Both the position numbers and the translations under genes were made by a program. From Polyodon spathula (taxonomy: Eukaryota > Chordata > Actinopteri > Acipenseriformes > Polyodontidae), in contig NC_054559.1 of NCBI RefSeq assembly GCF_017654505.1, positions 5,061,281 to 5,125,280 on the forward strand: a stretch of 64,000 nucleotides of DNA, read 5' to 3'. This document shows positions 22,510-33,960 of this stretch, piece after piece. Position 1 is the first letter of the stretch; every line of letters starts with the position of its first letter. The notes beneath the pieces are model-generated. The model worked only from the letters and a program-made list of their open reading frames with translations. It did not search any database and had not been told where the DNA came from.

Positions 22510-23565
22510 AGGCCAGTTTACAATTATGATTTAAAAAAAAAAAAAAAAAACAATTACTCATTTATACAGTTTTTTTTTTTTTTTTTACTGGACCAATCTA
22601 GGTAAAGCAGCAGTGTATTCCCTACCTGGGATGGAACTCGTGTTCCAGTCAAGAGCACAATGCTACAAATGAAGAAGTACTAATGTCTAAATATAACAAT
22701 TTTTTTCTGGTTTGCTATTTATTAATTTTAATTTATTTATACATTTATAATATAAACATTAATTTCCTCATTTATTTATTTAAAAATATTTTTTATAAAT
22801 ATATTTATTCCTCTATGCATTTTTAAAATTATTTACTTCTACCTAATAAATTATTCCTTTATTTATTTTTAATTAAACGAGAAACTACAATTTATCAGAG
22901 ATCAGAGCTTTAGACAAGGATGCTACATGCCACTCTTCTATACCATTCCATTCTGTGGTATCTACCAAAAAGGAATCTAGATATTTTCAAAGAGGAAATA
23001 GAGCATTTCTAGAATCAAGCAGAACCTTCTGGTTTTCAGCAAAAGCTGGCAGGCATGGATGCAAGCTTAAAAAATAAACACATTTTGACATTGGCGTAGC
23101 GGGCTAAGGTCATGTGCTCTTCATCATGTTGCAAGTTCAAACCAATGTAATTTTTATTCTGCAATATGTGCTGTGTTAAAACATAAATACATTGTTTAAT
23201 ATAAATGTTGTGGATATCAAACTGCTTATCCCTGATTTATTTTGACGTTGACCAACATGTGGAATCATATGATTGGTAGATGACCAGTTATTTAGCTTTT
23301 CTGTTTGAAAAAAAAGTAGGAAGAATAACAATTGTACCGTAGTTTCATGATTTATATCTCATTGTGTATAAGAGGTATTTATGGTTTTTTTTTTTCACAT
23401 TTGATGTAAGAAAGTTTCAGACTTTTGGTGCTGGTACAGATGGTAATTCTAAGTGATTTAGTTTTGCCGCTGCAACATGGTGAAAACAGCAAAACTCTTG
23501 GAGCTGTACAGAGACTAGTTTTTCTAACTTGTACAAAGAACTACCGTTCCTTTCAATAGTTTTGC
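22510..23565 (-). repeat. Compound dispersed repeat, copy 2 (reverse)
   Basis: The reverse complement matches 59345-60257 and 33960-34815 in block order. Near 22590-22680 is the tRNA-like SINE module in minus orientation. Near 23092-23150 is a second tRNA-like module on the plus strand (GGCGTAGCGGGCTAAGG, then GCAAGTTCAAAC), so the two modules point in opposite directions. Confidence 0.78.
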
Positions 23566-23584
23566 GGTGCTTTGGTGGTGGTTG

Positions 23585-23930
23585 ACAAGGATGGGGTTAA
23601 TTTCCTATCCCTGCTAAAATACATGTGACAATGTGGCTGGCGAAAATCCTTTGTTCGGAGTTTGGAGTATTGTGTCTGTCTGTATTTTTGGATAAAGTTC
23701 AGTGAAGACTCTGCCCAGCCTCAACAGTTTAGTTTTTTGTTTAAACCTTTGTTTTGGCCCTGGAGCCACTTGTTTATGGTGTACAAGACCTGTTTTTGTT
23801 TAACCTTTTATTTTTGTGTTTATTAAAAAGCACAACCGCGCTTAAACTGCAGCATCATTGCCTCTGAGTCTCTTTTCCTGACGATACCATCTGGGCACAC
23901 AACACTACCCTGTCTCATATGTATTATTAC
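23585..23930 (+). repeat. LTR-like fragment
   Basis: It resembles the solo LTR at 35498-35930: GCCCAGCCTC, TTTTATTTTTGTGTTTATTA, AACTGCAGCATCATTG and GGGCACAC follow in similar order. The 5' end is missing and no target duplication is seen. Confidence 0.5.
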
Positions 23931-23974
23931 TCCCAATACACAAGACTTTTTATTGGTAAGATTAAAATTAATTT

Positions 23975-24233
23975 AGCACAAGTTTGCCTAGTTATAGAGA
24001 AGGTCCAAATCCTTTTGAATTAACTAGGCTGTGGTTTCAGAGTCCACCACTCCCCCAGGTTTGATATCTATAAATTTAACAATCTTTCAATGTGTCTCTT
24101 GGTCCAAATCATTTATAAAAATGAGGAACAGTAAGGGTCCAAGTGCATCCATCACAATCCGATTTTACACCTTTGACAAGTACTCTCTCCTTTCTGTTTT
24201 TTAAGAAGTAGTGTATCCAGTTGCATGTCGTCA

Positions 24234-24266
<33 letters not shown>

Positions 24267-24350
24267 ATATTCCTGCTGATTTTAATTTACACAAGTCTTT
24301 CATGTGGGACTTTGTCAAAGGCTTTTTGAAAATCCATATCAATTATTTCA
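23975..24350 (-). pseudogene. CR1-like LINE reverse transcriptase fragment
   Basis: On the minus strand, IDMDFQKAFDKVPHERL (about 24340-24290) is the RT block with the first catalytic Asp. It is followed by WIHYFLKNRKERVLVKGVKS, and then by LGPLLFLIFINDLD after a frameshift. The FADD box is degraded (FIDIK) but GGVVDSE follows as in CR1-type elements. A 32-base C run (24235-24266) lies inside. Fragment only, not functional. Confidence 0.8.
24235..24266. repeat. Poly-C tract
   Basis: Thirty-two consecutive C within the LINE fragment. Confidence 0.95.
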
Positions 24351-25190
24351 TAAGCATTGACAAAGTAGACACTGCCGATGAAATGAAATGAACAATTTAT
24401 TGAATTGACAGATAGACATACCTATGATTACATTGTTATTTTAGTTTGGCCCATGGCATTGCCCACTGGAGCTCATTAGCTGCCTTTATGCTGGCAAAAT
24501 ATGATGAATGAAATATATGAATTAAATGAAAACTAATGCCAGCAGGCAGGACAAGGGTCACTTGAAGCCACCTTCACCCAGAAAAAGGACAAGACCTCCT
24601 AAGTCTCCACCACCTTGTAGAATTAAACCACCCAGCACTCAGGTAAGGAAAAAAACCCTGCTTACCCAAAAGGTGACAGGAGAAAAATCTTAATGATCTT
24701 TTGAATTAACACTAATGTTTTATGCACAGCTAATGGTGAAATTTACAGATACACAGTTTGTAAGCTCCTGAGGTCCATCTCCCCTGTTGCCTTGGTTAAA
24801 TGTAAAGAAAGTTCTGGAAGCTGCAGAAGGAGCAACGCTGATTCTAAAGGAATAGCAGGTGTTGCTGGAAAGAATCCAGCACGGAGAAAATCCAGCATGG
24901 AGAAGAGCCCATTGTTCTATAGACCATTGTTCCTTCTGGAGTGAAGAAAAGGGGATGGTATGAACTGCAGCAGGATGCATCAATAGACAGCTAGAAGGAG
25001 CAGAAAAGGGGCAAATAATATTATTAGTACAATAGTTGATGTGCTTTAAATGTAAGGTATACATGACCTGAGATTAAAGTTTATCGAAATTAAGAGATTG
25101 AGGTCAGATGATGGATCAAGGGACTGCTTTCGGGAGGTGATCTAGCCATGCCAGAGGAACCCACGGTAGCAGAGACAATGTTGTTTCTAG
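24351..25190. other. No gene or clear repeat recognised
   Basis: Moderately AT-rich. The longest frame (24720-25064, minus) has no domain I recognise. Confidence 0.5.
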
Positions 25191-25227
25191 AAGGGCATCC
25201 TTAAATGGGAGAAGCATCCAGAGCACA

Positions 25228-25570
25228 GAGGGCCTCATTTACGAAAGGGCGATAAACTTTAAGGTGCGCAATAATTGCACAATTCTCTCTGTAAAAGAGT
25301 GCCTCCTATTGTCTGTTCTGAATGCCCCTTTATCTAATCTCCTTTTGTGACCCCTGGTTCTTGTTTCTTTTTTCAGGTCGAAAAAGTCCCTTGGGTCGAC
25401 GTTGTCAATACTTGAATCAGATCGCTGCTAAAGCTATTGATTGTACTCATATAGCACTGTCACCCCGATCCATGGAGTCTGCTCTGGAGTGTGGCAATGC
25501 TTACAAGGAGGAGAATTGAGGCTACATCTCATCAATCAATATTTCTCGAGTAAGCCAAACAAAAAGACAA
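25228..25570 (+). pseudogene. PIF/Harbinger-like transposase scrap
   Basis: The frame near 25370-25510 contains AKAIDCTHIALSP followed by NAYKEEN. The IDCTHI block is the hallmark around the first catalytic Asp of PIF/Harbinger transposases. Upstream, GGGCCTCATTTACGAAAG (about 25230) looks like an end sequence of such elements. Only about 50 residues remain, and neither the rest of the catalytic triad nor a second end is visible. Confidence 0.5.
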
Positions 25571-25689
25571 ATATCCCATTGCACAACATGACTTTAATTG
25601 CGTATGTATTAAAGGAGAAGGAATACATGTTAAAATTAAAAGGTAAGCAGTGCAGTTTCACTTTACGTTGACTCTGTCTGTCCCCTGCT

Positions 25690-26912
25690 GAGTGCTGTGT
25701 CTGTTGATCGCTAATTTCCGGTCAATTTAAGCCACCTCCATCTTCACAATAAGCTACTGACCAAAAGATACGCCTGGATGGCTGGGGTTTTTGAACCCCA
25801 GAACTCATTTTGATGGGTGGTTTGGAAGATGAAGTTTGGAGCAGATTTTGAATGTTCTGCAGCGACATTTGTATCTGAGGTAGTGAGTTTGTAAGGATTC
25901 AGCCCTATAACAATACTGCACTGGAAATTTGCATGTACAGTATCTAGCAAAACTCAATATTAAACCAGAACAAAAAAGACTAAAACATACAGCGAGAAAA
26001 GGTGCTCCACACTTCAGAAAACATATACACATTTATTAGCACCCTGCACTATGGCCTTAAAAGCCAAGGAGAAATACCATTACAGAAACCAAACAGAAAA
26101 GTACTAATCAGCTAATTTACTATGCAAAAGAATGCAACATGGATATAGTACTGGAATATATTGCAGGTTTAGGAAGTCTTTTAACCTCAGTCTTTAAATA
26201 TACAATCCTTCCAAAGGAGAAACAATGAGAAAAAGTATTTGTAGTCCACAGGAATGAATTTGTCCTGATACACTACAGCACAGGCCACAGTGACATTTGA
26301 GATTAAAAAGAGCCCATTGGAAAAGTCTCACCCAATTTAGTAGCCAGTGTATCCAAAGCTCTGGCAAGGTGGTTGTTAACTCAATGTTTGCCAAAAGCTG
26401 TGCTGTATCTAGAGGTCGCAGCATGAAATCCAGCAATAAGGATATAATCCTTTGAACTTTTCAGTATAAGAAAGCACACAATAAGCTATACAAACAACTG
26501 AAAACACAAATAACAAAAATATAATTTTTTTAAGTTGGATTCTGAACACCTACATGTGGAGCTTATGTTTGAGCTTGAGGTTGCCGGTCTCCCTCACAGC
26601 AGAAACTTTCCACTTCCTTCTTCCTCTTTAACTGCAAAGGTGATATGTCGACCTGATTAGTAACGCATCTCAGAGACATGGGTTACATTGAGTAAGTGAA
26701 AATAATCGATTCTACAGTAGAATTTTTAGCAGTCAACATGACCGAGCATGATTGCACTGCGATTGACAAAGTGATATTGTAACCTGATGAGTAATGACAT
26801 GTGTGAAAAGAAACACTAATTGCACTGAGTAAAGCAAATCTATAAAAGTATGACTGAGTACAGAATCTGATAACAATTGCCACTTTGTATTATAGGATGC
26901 TCGGGTGCTTTT
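25690..26912. other. No gene or clear repeat recognised
   Basis: AT-rich sequence without long reading frames or repeat blocks I can match elsewhere in the window. Confidence 0.55.
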
Positions 26913-27079
26913 GGAAGATAACACCGTGTAACAATTTTTTTTTTTTTGTTTTGGTTCCTGGGTAGTAAGTGTTATTTCTTAATTGCTTATGCCTCAAAAG
27001 TATAGAAAATGGCTATTATTCCCCACAAACTTTGCTTTTGTGACCAGGACAGTGATATTTTGAAATTTACCTATTTTTC

Positions 27080-27200
27080 AGAACATTCCAGATAGATTCA
27101 GTGCTGAGTAAACTTGGAGTAACTTCTAGAACTTTCTAGAACTTTCCAGTAATATAAATAGTAGTATAAATACAGGGACCTTAAGCCCACCAGTTCAGTT
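27080..27200 (+). promoter_or_regulatory. Heat-shock-type core promoter
   Basis: At 27124-27146 five alternating TTC and GAA triplets are spaced by exactly two bases, the binding site form for trimers of heat-shock factor (HSF). A weaker site with GAA-CA-TTC lies at about 27081-27088. A TATA box TATAAATA is at 27165-27172. A TCAGTT initiator is at 27195-27200, about 30 bases downstream, the spacing and sequence used in arthropod hsp70-type promoters. The signals are seen directly; heat inducibility is inferred. Confidence 0.8.
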
Positions 27201-27263
27201 TAGTTCCAGCTGCCTAAGTGGATACATATCTGCATTTTTCTGAGATGGCATCAAGAGGCTGCA

Positions 27264-27995
27264 ATGATGGCATTCCTGGTGGGTCTCCAAGGCAGTTTTA
27301 CCAAGTTTCCCTGCTATCTTTGCCTTTGGGACAGCAGGGACACCAAGGTGCACTACTACAGGCGAGACTGGCCACAGCGGACCGAGTTCTCTGTGGGGAG
27401 GAACAACGTCAAGTGGGAGCCACTGGTGGACCCCCGGAAGGTGCTGATGCCACCACTACACATCAAATTGGGCCTTATGAAACAATTTGTCAGAGCTCTA
27501 GATAAGGAGTCGGCAGCCTTCAAGTACCTTCAAGACTTCTTCCCTAAGTTGTCTGAGGCAAAGGTCAAAGCCGGTGTCTTCGTCGGACCACAGATAAAGA
27601 AGATCCTGGAGTGCAATGAATTCCTCAAGAAGCTCACTAGTAAGGAGAAAGCGGCTTGGAACAGCTTTGTCGCAGTGGTTCGGGGCTTCCTGGGCAAACA
27701 CAAGGCCGAAAACTATGTGGAGCTGGCTGAGAATCTGGTGAAGAACTACGGCACAATGGGCTGTAGGATGTCCCTCAAAGTCCATATCCTTGTTGCTCAT
27801 CTTGATAAATTCAAGGAGAACATGGGAGCGTACTCAGAGGAGCAAGGCGAGCGCTTCCACCAGGATATACTGGACTTTGAACGCCTCTACCAAGGACAGT
27901 ATAATGAGAACATGATGGGAGACTACATTTGGGGGCTGACTCGTGAAAGTGATTTACAGTATAATTGTAAATCTCAAAAAACTACTCATTTCTAA
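27264..27995 (+). CDS. Transposon-encoded protein of unknown superfamily, N-terminally truncated
   Basis: A 243-residue open frame with no internal stops, 64 bases from the initiator to the start codon. The start at 27264 is the first Met in frame; the frame is open a little further upstream (WHQEAAMM). Visible features are a CX2C pair in FPCYLCLWDSRDTKVHYYRR, an LHIKLGLMKQFVRALD helix, and a C-terminal block SLKVHILVAHLDKFKENMGA followed by GERFHQDILDFERLYQGQY. I recall proteins with this same block order recurring as unnamed repeated proteins in arthropods and cnidarians. I cannot name the family or point to catalytic residues. The domain upstream of the Cys pair appears missing, so this copy may encode only the C-terminal half. 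Confidence 0.72.
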   Translation: MMAFLVGLQGSFTKFPCYLCLWDSRDTKVHYYRRDWPQRTEFSVGRNNVKWEPLVDPRKVLMPPLHIKLGLMKQFVRALDKESAAFKYLQDFFPKLSEAKVKAGVFVGPQIKKILECNEFLKKLTSKEKAAWNSFVAVVRGFLGKHKAENYVELAENLVKNYGTMGCRMSLKVHILVAHLDKFKENMGAYSEEQGERFHQDILDFERLYQGQYNENMMGDYIWGLTRESDLQYNCKSQKTTHF

Positions 27996-28249
27996 ATCTT
28001 TTGTAGTCATTTTTGTATTACTTTAGTATAAATACATGTTCATTTGGATTCATATGTTGTTTTTTTCTGAAAAGACACAAATTCACCCGTTTTCTCATTG
28101 GAAATAGGTAAATTTCAAAATATCACTGTCCTGGTCACAAAAGCAAAGTTTGTGGGGAATAATAGCCATTTTCTATACTTTTGAGGCATAAGCAATTAAG
28201 AAATAACACTTACTACCCAGGAACAAAAATTGTGTTACATAGTGTAATT

Positions 28250-30700
28250 AGCCATTAGGTTGAACATTAAATCACAATGTGTGTCTCTGAAATAGGTATT
28301 TGATTAATACGTGATGATGTCTTTGAACACTGGGCATGAATCCTGTAGAGTCTCGTGATGGAAGGTGTTGAGGTGGTGCGGCAGTGTAGATGCTCCAGGT
28401 GGTAGTGCTGGCTCCGTTGCTTCAGCTCCCGTGGTGCTCGTCTGCCAAAAAAAACAAAAAAAACAAGCAGCTGTACAAGTGGGCTGATGGGCTGTACTCA
28501 TGTAGCTGCATCCTCTTTGTAGTGCTAAACTCCTCCCTGTGCTCAATATGGCGCCACGTGCAACACAGCTGATCACAATAGAGCTGTTAAGCAGTATTAA
28601 AGCTACTCCCTTTCATCAAGATGTCCGACTTCCGGTTCTGTCCTACCATCGAGTCAGCCCATCCCTGTGAAGCCATACCACCAACCTTACTTAGTGCCCT
28701 TTCAGGTCAGAAGATAGATTTACAGTTCAGATTCATTCTCTCCCGTTCACGATGACTGATAGAAAGTTTATCAGGGGTTGGAAGCAATAAATTAGAGAAG
28801 CAAGCATAATAGTTCATGAGGCAGCAAGCAGCTTTTTGTAAAACATGTAGAAATGTCTTTGTAACTTAAACTGATGTACCACAGATTACAAGAACCTAAT
28901 CAGAAACATTTTACACCCAGACTTGTCTTAAATTATTTTCAATTCCCTACTGGTAACTTAATATAAATCAAATAGGAGAACATAATGCACAGATTTTAAT
29001 AAATAGTGTAGATGCTGGAATGAACTGGTGGTATTGTGAGAGGTGGACCGAGGGGGTGGACCCTGGGGAGGGAGGGGCTATTGGTGACGGACCTGACCGA
29101 GGGGGGGGGTTGGGGGTGATGGAGGATTGGTACAAGGTCATCCCAGCATTCATATTCATGAAACATACACATACCTCAATAGAAAGTTTTTGTTTGTGTG
29201 GTTCCACATCCAACAGCTCAGAGTTACTATGATGACCAACTTATTATTATCAGGAATTTGATTCAGAAACTAAGCACTAAGTTAGTGAAACATGAGTACA
29301 AATGCAGTATTTGGAAAGACTGACTTGTAAAGTATGAATGTTATGTTGTGATCCTGTTGTAATTGTGACAGCTCTCAATTGCTTTCTTTAATAAAAAGTA
29401 TTTTCAAAGTCTGATTTTATGAATAAATGAATTTGATATTTATAAAACTGTTCTGTAATATTGATGGTTAAGTTAACCAACCCCATGACATTGATGCATT
29501 CCTGACAGAACATTGGATATGCGCCACAGAGCTGTCTCTATGAACTAAGCTGAAACAATTCTGTTTTTTGTACAAGTGAGGTGTTGCAGTCCTGAACTTG
29601 ATGTCACTCATTTCAAGAAGAAGTAACAATATGACTAAATTTATATTCATACCTTTTTGAATTTTGAGCATGAAGTTTACCGGAACGACGACCGTTTGGA
29701 AACTAACCCACAAGAATTGCTTACAGGGGGTTTACTGTGCATCTACAAAATTTTTCACATCTTTCCAATGTGTTTCACTAAATCAATAGGCAGTATATGT
29801 GCTACTATTGCCTGCAGTTTTGTTTTTCACCACCAGATGAAAATAACAACAGAGACCAACAGATTTCCTGAACAGAAAAACAGCTGGACGGCTGCATTCG
29901 TGGAGTAAAAAATGGATGCCTACTACAGAGAATGAGATGAGTGTATTTATATCTTTGTTACAAGTTTTTGTAAGGAAACCTTGTCAGGATTCGTACTGGT
30001 CAAAATAACCTAGACACCGATTTTTGCTAAACTCATGAGTAGAAACAGATTTATTCTGCTGATGAAGTATCTACACTTCACAGATAATACTGAATATAAC
30101 AGCGATACTGATTTATATGCACCAGATAAAGACGTTAGCATTGATGAGCCTTAGATGGAAACAGGACATCCCTCTAAAGAGAGCCAGATTTGGAGTGAAA
30201 TTCTTTGTGATAATACCAATCAGTGGTAACTACGCAGTAAGAAATATATATTTCACCCATAAGCATTCAGCATGCAGTTATATTAGTAAATTCGCAATAA
30301 CACTATTAGCATATTAACAATTTGCATAAGTAACCTTGAGAACATTCTCCACAAGGGTTGCATCACTCAGTGCTGGCACTTCATCTGTGTATCTTTTATT
30401 TAACCAGAAGAGTTTCACACACATTACACACTTTGTAACCTTCCATTGTCCTTGCACTCTTTGTACAAGTCAATTGCTGGTATTTTTCCATTCTCTGTTC
30501 TTAGTCTCGTCAATGCGCATGTGCAGAGAACCAGAAAAGCAAATTGGCTCCTACAGTATATTATGTTGTTATTTGTATTGCTATAATGCTACAATTGTAA
30601 ACACATTGCTATTTTGTTATAATGCTACAATTGTAAACGAATTGTTGTTATTTTGTTAATATGTTGAATTCTATTGAAATAATATATTTCAATAGAAAAA
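28250..30700. other. No gene recognised
   Basis: Mixed sequence with no convincing coding frame. A GC-richer patch at 28330-28670 and a G-rich patch at 29040-29120 stand out but match nothing I know. Two near-identical ATAATGCTACAATTGTAAAC units occur near 30585-30640. Confidence 0.45.
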
Positions 30701-30719
30701 TAGTTTTGTCCAAATTGTT

Positions 30720-31012
30720 TACTTGAGGGCTAGAATAAAAATTCTGCAATAAATAAATAAATAAATAAAAATAAAAATTGACATGGAAATTACATGGGCA
30801 GTTAATGGGGCGTCTATTCCTTTCAGAAATACAACTACATTTCCAACAGCTATAAAATCCTCAAAAAAGTCAAGTAGATTTGTTAAGCATGACCTCCCTC
30901 TTCTGGACCCATGCTGGCTATCCCCTATAAAATTTTTGCTGTATAAATAGTCTTCAAGCTTACCTCTTAACATTGCTTTCATCATTTTGCATGTTACACA
31001 AGTAAACTAGTA
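30720..31012 (-). pseudogene. CR1-like LINE RT fragment, part 2
   Basis: The minus strand reads LEDYLYSKNFIGDSQHGSRR then GRSCLTNLLDFFEDF, an RT block of CR1-type LINEs just upstream of the first catalytic Asp motif. The frame is open for 88 codons from 30985. It continues from the fragment at 31483-31700, from which it is separated by a MITE. Confidence 0.8.
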
Positions 31013-31480
31013 CAATCAGCGTCACTTGATTGGGAAGCCTCAGGAGAAGTAAAAATATCCTGAATAAACGACTGTCCCAAGTAAACGAGAGGCATTTGAG
31101 ATGACCTTAGTCACACTTCTTTGTTTCTAAACAAAAAGAAAAATAATGAAATAACATCACATTGTGATTAAATCTTAAATACATGCTTTAAAATATGAGT
31201 CAATTTCTTAAACAAAATTATCACAAGAAGAGGCACCCTCAGAAACCACAGGAGACTCCTAGTTTACACAATCTCAACGTAATCATGTACTCAGTGCACA
31301 GTGCTACGCGAACCTGTCTTGCTTTGAAAAGAGATCTCCATTCATCATTTGAAAATACTGTATCCCAATTAAATGAAGTGATGTCCCAATAAAACGACAT
31401 ACAGTAAACAGCATTGGAAAGAACCGTCTCCCAGAGTTGTATCCCATTTAAACATTATCCCGATTAGGTGGTGCTGACTG
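31013..31480. mobile_element. pogo/Tigger-like MITE
   Basis: The ends CAATCAGCGTCACTTGATTG and, inverted, CAGTCAGCACCACCTAATCG are matching TIRs of the pogo/Tigger type, and both sides have TA (31011-31012; 31481-31482). The interior has no transposase frame. It splits a LINE reading frame whose halves lie on either side. Confidence 0.78.
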
Positions 31481-31482
31481 TA

Positions 31483-31700
31483 CGGCTATAATTGCCTGGG
31501 TCTGTCTTATCCCCCTTTTTAGTTTGCAAGTGTCCAGTCTTCAGTGACCTCACCTGTTTCTATGGAACTATTCATGATAGTATCTAGTGGTCTACATATT
31601 TCTACCCTTGTTTCCTTAAGCAGCCTTAGATAGATAAATCTCACCTGGGCCCAGTGCTTTGTTATTTATTTGAATCTTTGAGACCTGTATGGGTATAAAC
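31483..31700 (-). pseudogene. CR1-like LINE ORF2 fragment, part 1
   Basis: The minus strand from about 31700 reads GPGEIYLSKAA, later TTRYYHE, and near the MITE KKGDKTDPGNYS, matching the start of the RT domain of CR1-like elements (the usual block is KGDK..PGNYRP). Small frame shifts are present. It precedes the 30720-31012 block in the original gene order. Confidence 0.72.
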
Positions 31701-31744
31701 AGGCAGCACTGGTGGCACATTATTTATATCCTCTCTTGTAAAAC

Positions 31745-33300
31745 ATTAAAAAAAAAACTTTTTGATTGAATGGTGTATGCGGCAGATGTATGACCCTTCA
31801 ATAGAACCAACTACATTTCGGGGGAATGCAAAGATGGGATCCCGGCTAACAAGATTTAGGTTTTTGCAGGTATCAAGCCCTAAAAATTGTCACACACATC
31901 TGTGATGCACAGAAATGGATAAAAGATCCTGTAGTGGCTCTGACAGACCCGTTGAGAACAAAGCCTGATCAGGGAGCCTGAAGAAGATTTTTAGATGTGC
32001 AAGGAGCAAGCAGATACTTGGAAGATGTGATTTAAAAATGGACTATGTACAGCTGTAATAGCATTAAGTATAATATTTCTGTACTTTATTTTAAAAGGAT
32101 GCTAAAGCCAGCAGAAAAACTAGCACAGCAAACCATGAGCAGGATACTAAAAACTGAACCCAGAAAAACTGAGCAAGCATTAATGTTAAAAACTTGTCTG
32201 TGTGCCTTTTTGGATTGCATATGAGTCCATGGAAATGACCAGATTTTAGATGTGGGCCCCTCTGCTTATCTGTAGAGATGCTGGTAGGAGCAGTCTGTTG
32301 AAATGTGCAATATGAAATGTGCAATATGAACTATGACTTCATATAATTAACTTTGGAAATGTGCTTACAGTTGAAATTTCTTATTAGAAGAAGTTAACTT
32401 CAGTGTGAAAATAGTGACTCTCGGATTCTTATCTATAGAAGGCCAGGAAGAGGGATTTTGGCAGTGAGGTCAGGTTTGCTGGAGCACAGCTATTTAAAAT
32501 TGAAAAGCAAGGGATGTTATTTATTTATGAAGAAGGAAGAACTAATTGACAGAGTATGTGCTGTATGTCAGAAAATAACTCTCTGTATGAATTATTATCT
32601 TAAATCAGTATAAGGAACTGAATGATACACAAAATATTATTAGTTCAAGGATTCTCTCACATATTTTAGTGGTCAGAAAAACAGGAGAGCATGATATCTA
32701 TAGTATTAATCTTAAAGGAGTAAACTGGATAGTATAACTATATTATTCATTTTAGTGATAAGGGCTGTCTAAAAAGCCAGATGTTTTAAGCTTAGGTAAG
32801 CCTTATGACACACGAAGCGATGGAGAATTACTGTAAAGGTAGGGATGAAACTTTAATTTGGCATCTGTTGCAAAGTTTGTAAAACACAGACTAGAAGCTG
32901 GTCCATTACCTACAGTGATCTTGCTGAGAATTTTGACTGACTGAGGCACTGAATCTTTTAATTAATTGATAAGCATTATATTTTGCTTTTATTTCATATA
33001 CTAGAGTGTGTGATAGGGTATAGGGGTTTTACTTCACTTAGTTATAGTGAGCTAACATATTGGCTGCTTTAGGACTTAGCTGTGGGCACTATATAACTTG
33101 AAAAACATATTCGTAACCATTTTACTATATAAAGTTGATGCTGTTACAGACACTAGATTGCCCAGATTGTCTATGAGCTAGGATCTGATGTGGCCTGTAC
33201 ACAGATGATCCATTATTAAATATTTAATAATCTAACAGAATACTGAAGTATATAGACTCTGATTTGTTATACATTAAATGAACTGTCTGTGTGATTTTTC
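31745..33300. other. No gene or clear repeat recognised
   Basis: AT-rich, with short frames only and no matching repeat blocks found in the window. Confidence 0.5.
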
Positions 33301-33454
33301 TTGATTATTTAAAAGTTGTCTGGATACACTAATGTTGGTAAGTCAGTGCACGAACAATCGACTTATAGGCGTCCAAAACATCCGTGTTTTCCTGTGACGG
33401 GGTGTCCACCCCTTGTGCATATTAATGTATTTATGTATGCATTTTCATTTGTAT

Positions 33455-33575
33455 TGTTGTTGTTGTTGTTGTTGTTATTATTATTATATTGTGTTTGTGT
33501 ACGGACGGATGAAAGCCATCCGACATTATTATTTATGGTTTGAGACCAGCGATTCCCCCCCCCCCCCCCCCCCCC
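33455..33575. repeat. (TTG)n/(TTA)n and poly-C microsatellites
   Basis: TTG and TTA triplets at about 33456-33487, then 21 C at 33555-33575. Confidence 0.9.
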
Positions 33576-33779
33576 AGAGTAAAACAGGTTTAAAAAGCAT
33601 TAAATCCCAAAAGGACACTCAGTTCTGTATCTCCAGTCAAGCGCCACCCCTTGTTCGCTGTATTTTTCACATACCTCTTTATAGATGTGCATACTGATAA
33701 ATCCTTTCCTAATCACTCGTTTTATCACCAAACTCCTCAATAATGTTATCCAAGTCATTATTTTATTACTATCTCCAAA

Positions 33780-33960
33780 AGCTCTGCAAATGTCTGTGAT
33801 ATTCTTTGAGTGCTGGATGCAGAAGCCGCTACCTCCTTTTTTACGTCCGTGTTATCTTTATAGTGGATTTTTTTTTGGAATTCAAAAAGAGCTTTAAATT
33901 TGTGAAGACCTAGAGACCTGTGTTTTACATTTGTGAAGACTTAGAGACCTGTGCTTTATA
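33780..33960 (+). repeat. Dispersed repeat shared with 56045-56320
   Basis: Shared text includes AAATGTCTGTGATATT, CTGGATGCAGAAGC and AGAGACCTGTGCTTT. A local direct duplication (TTTGTGAAGAC, AGAGACCTGTG) sits at 33898-33955. Confidence 0.6.

Larger units (their letters stand above)
26921..28245 (+). mobile_element. Unclassified TIR element with heat-shock promoter and ORF
   Basis: The left TIR (26921-27076) and right TIR (28102-28245) are almost identical inverted copies, differing mainly in the length of a T run near 26940. Shared text includes TTCCTGGGTAGTAAGTGTTA, TAGAAAATGGCTATTATTCC and TGACCAGGACAGTGATATTT. Between them, in order, are a heat-shock promoter, a leader and one open frame (27264-27995). 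The near-perfect arms and open frame indicate a young insertion compared with everything around it. I see no convincing target duplication, so I do not assign a superfamily. It is probably an internally deleted copy, because the frame starts inside what looks like a longer family protein. Confidence 0.85.
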
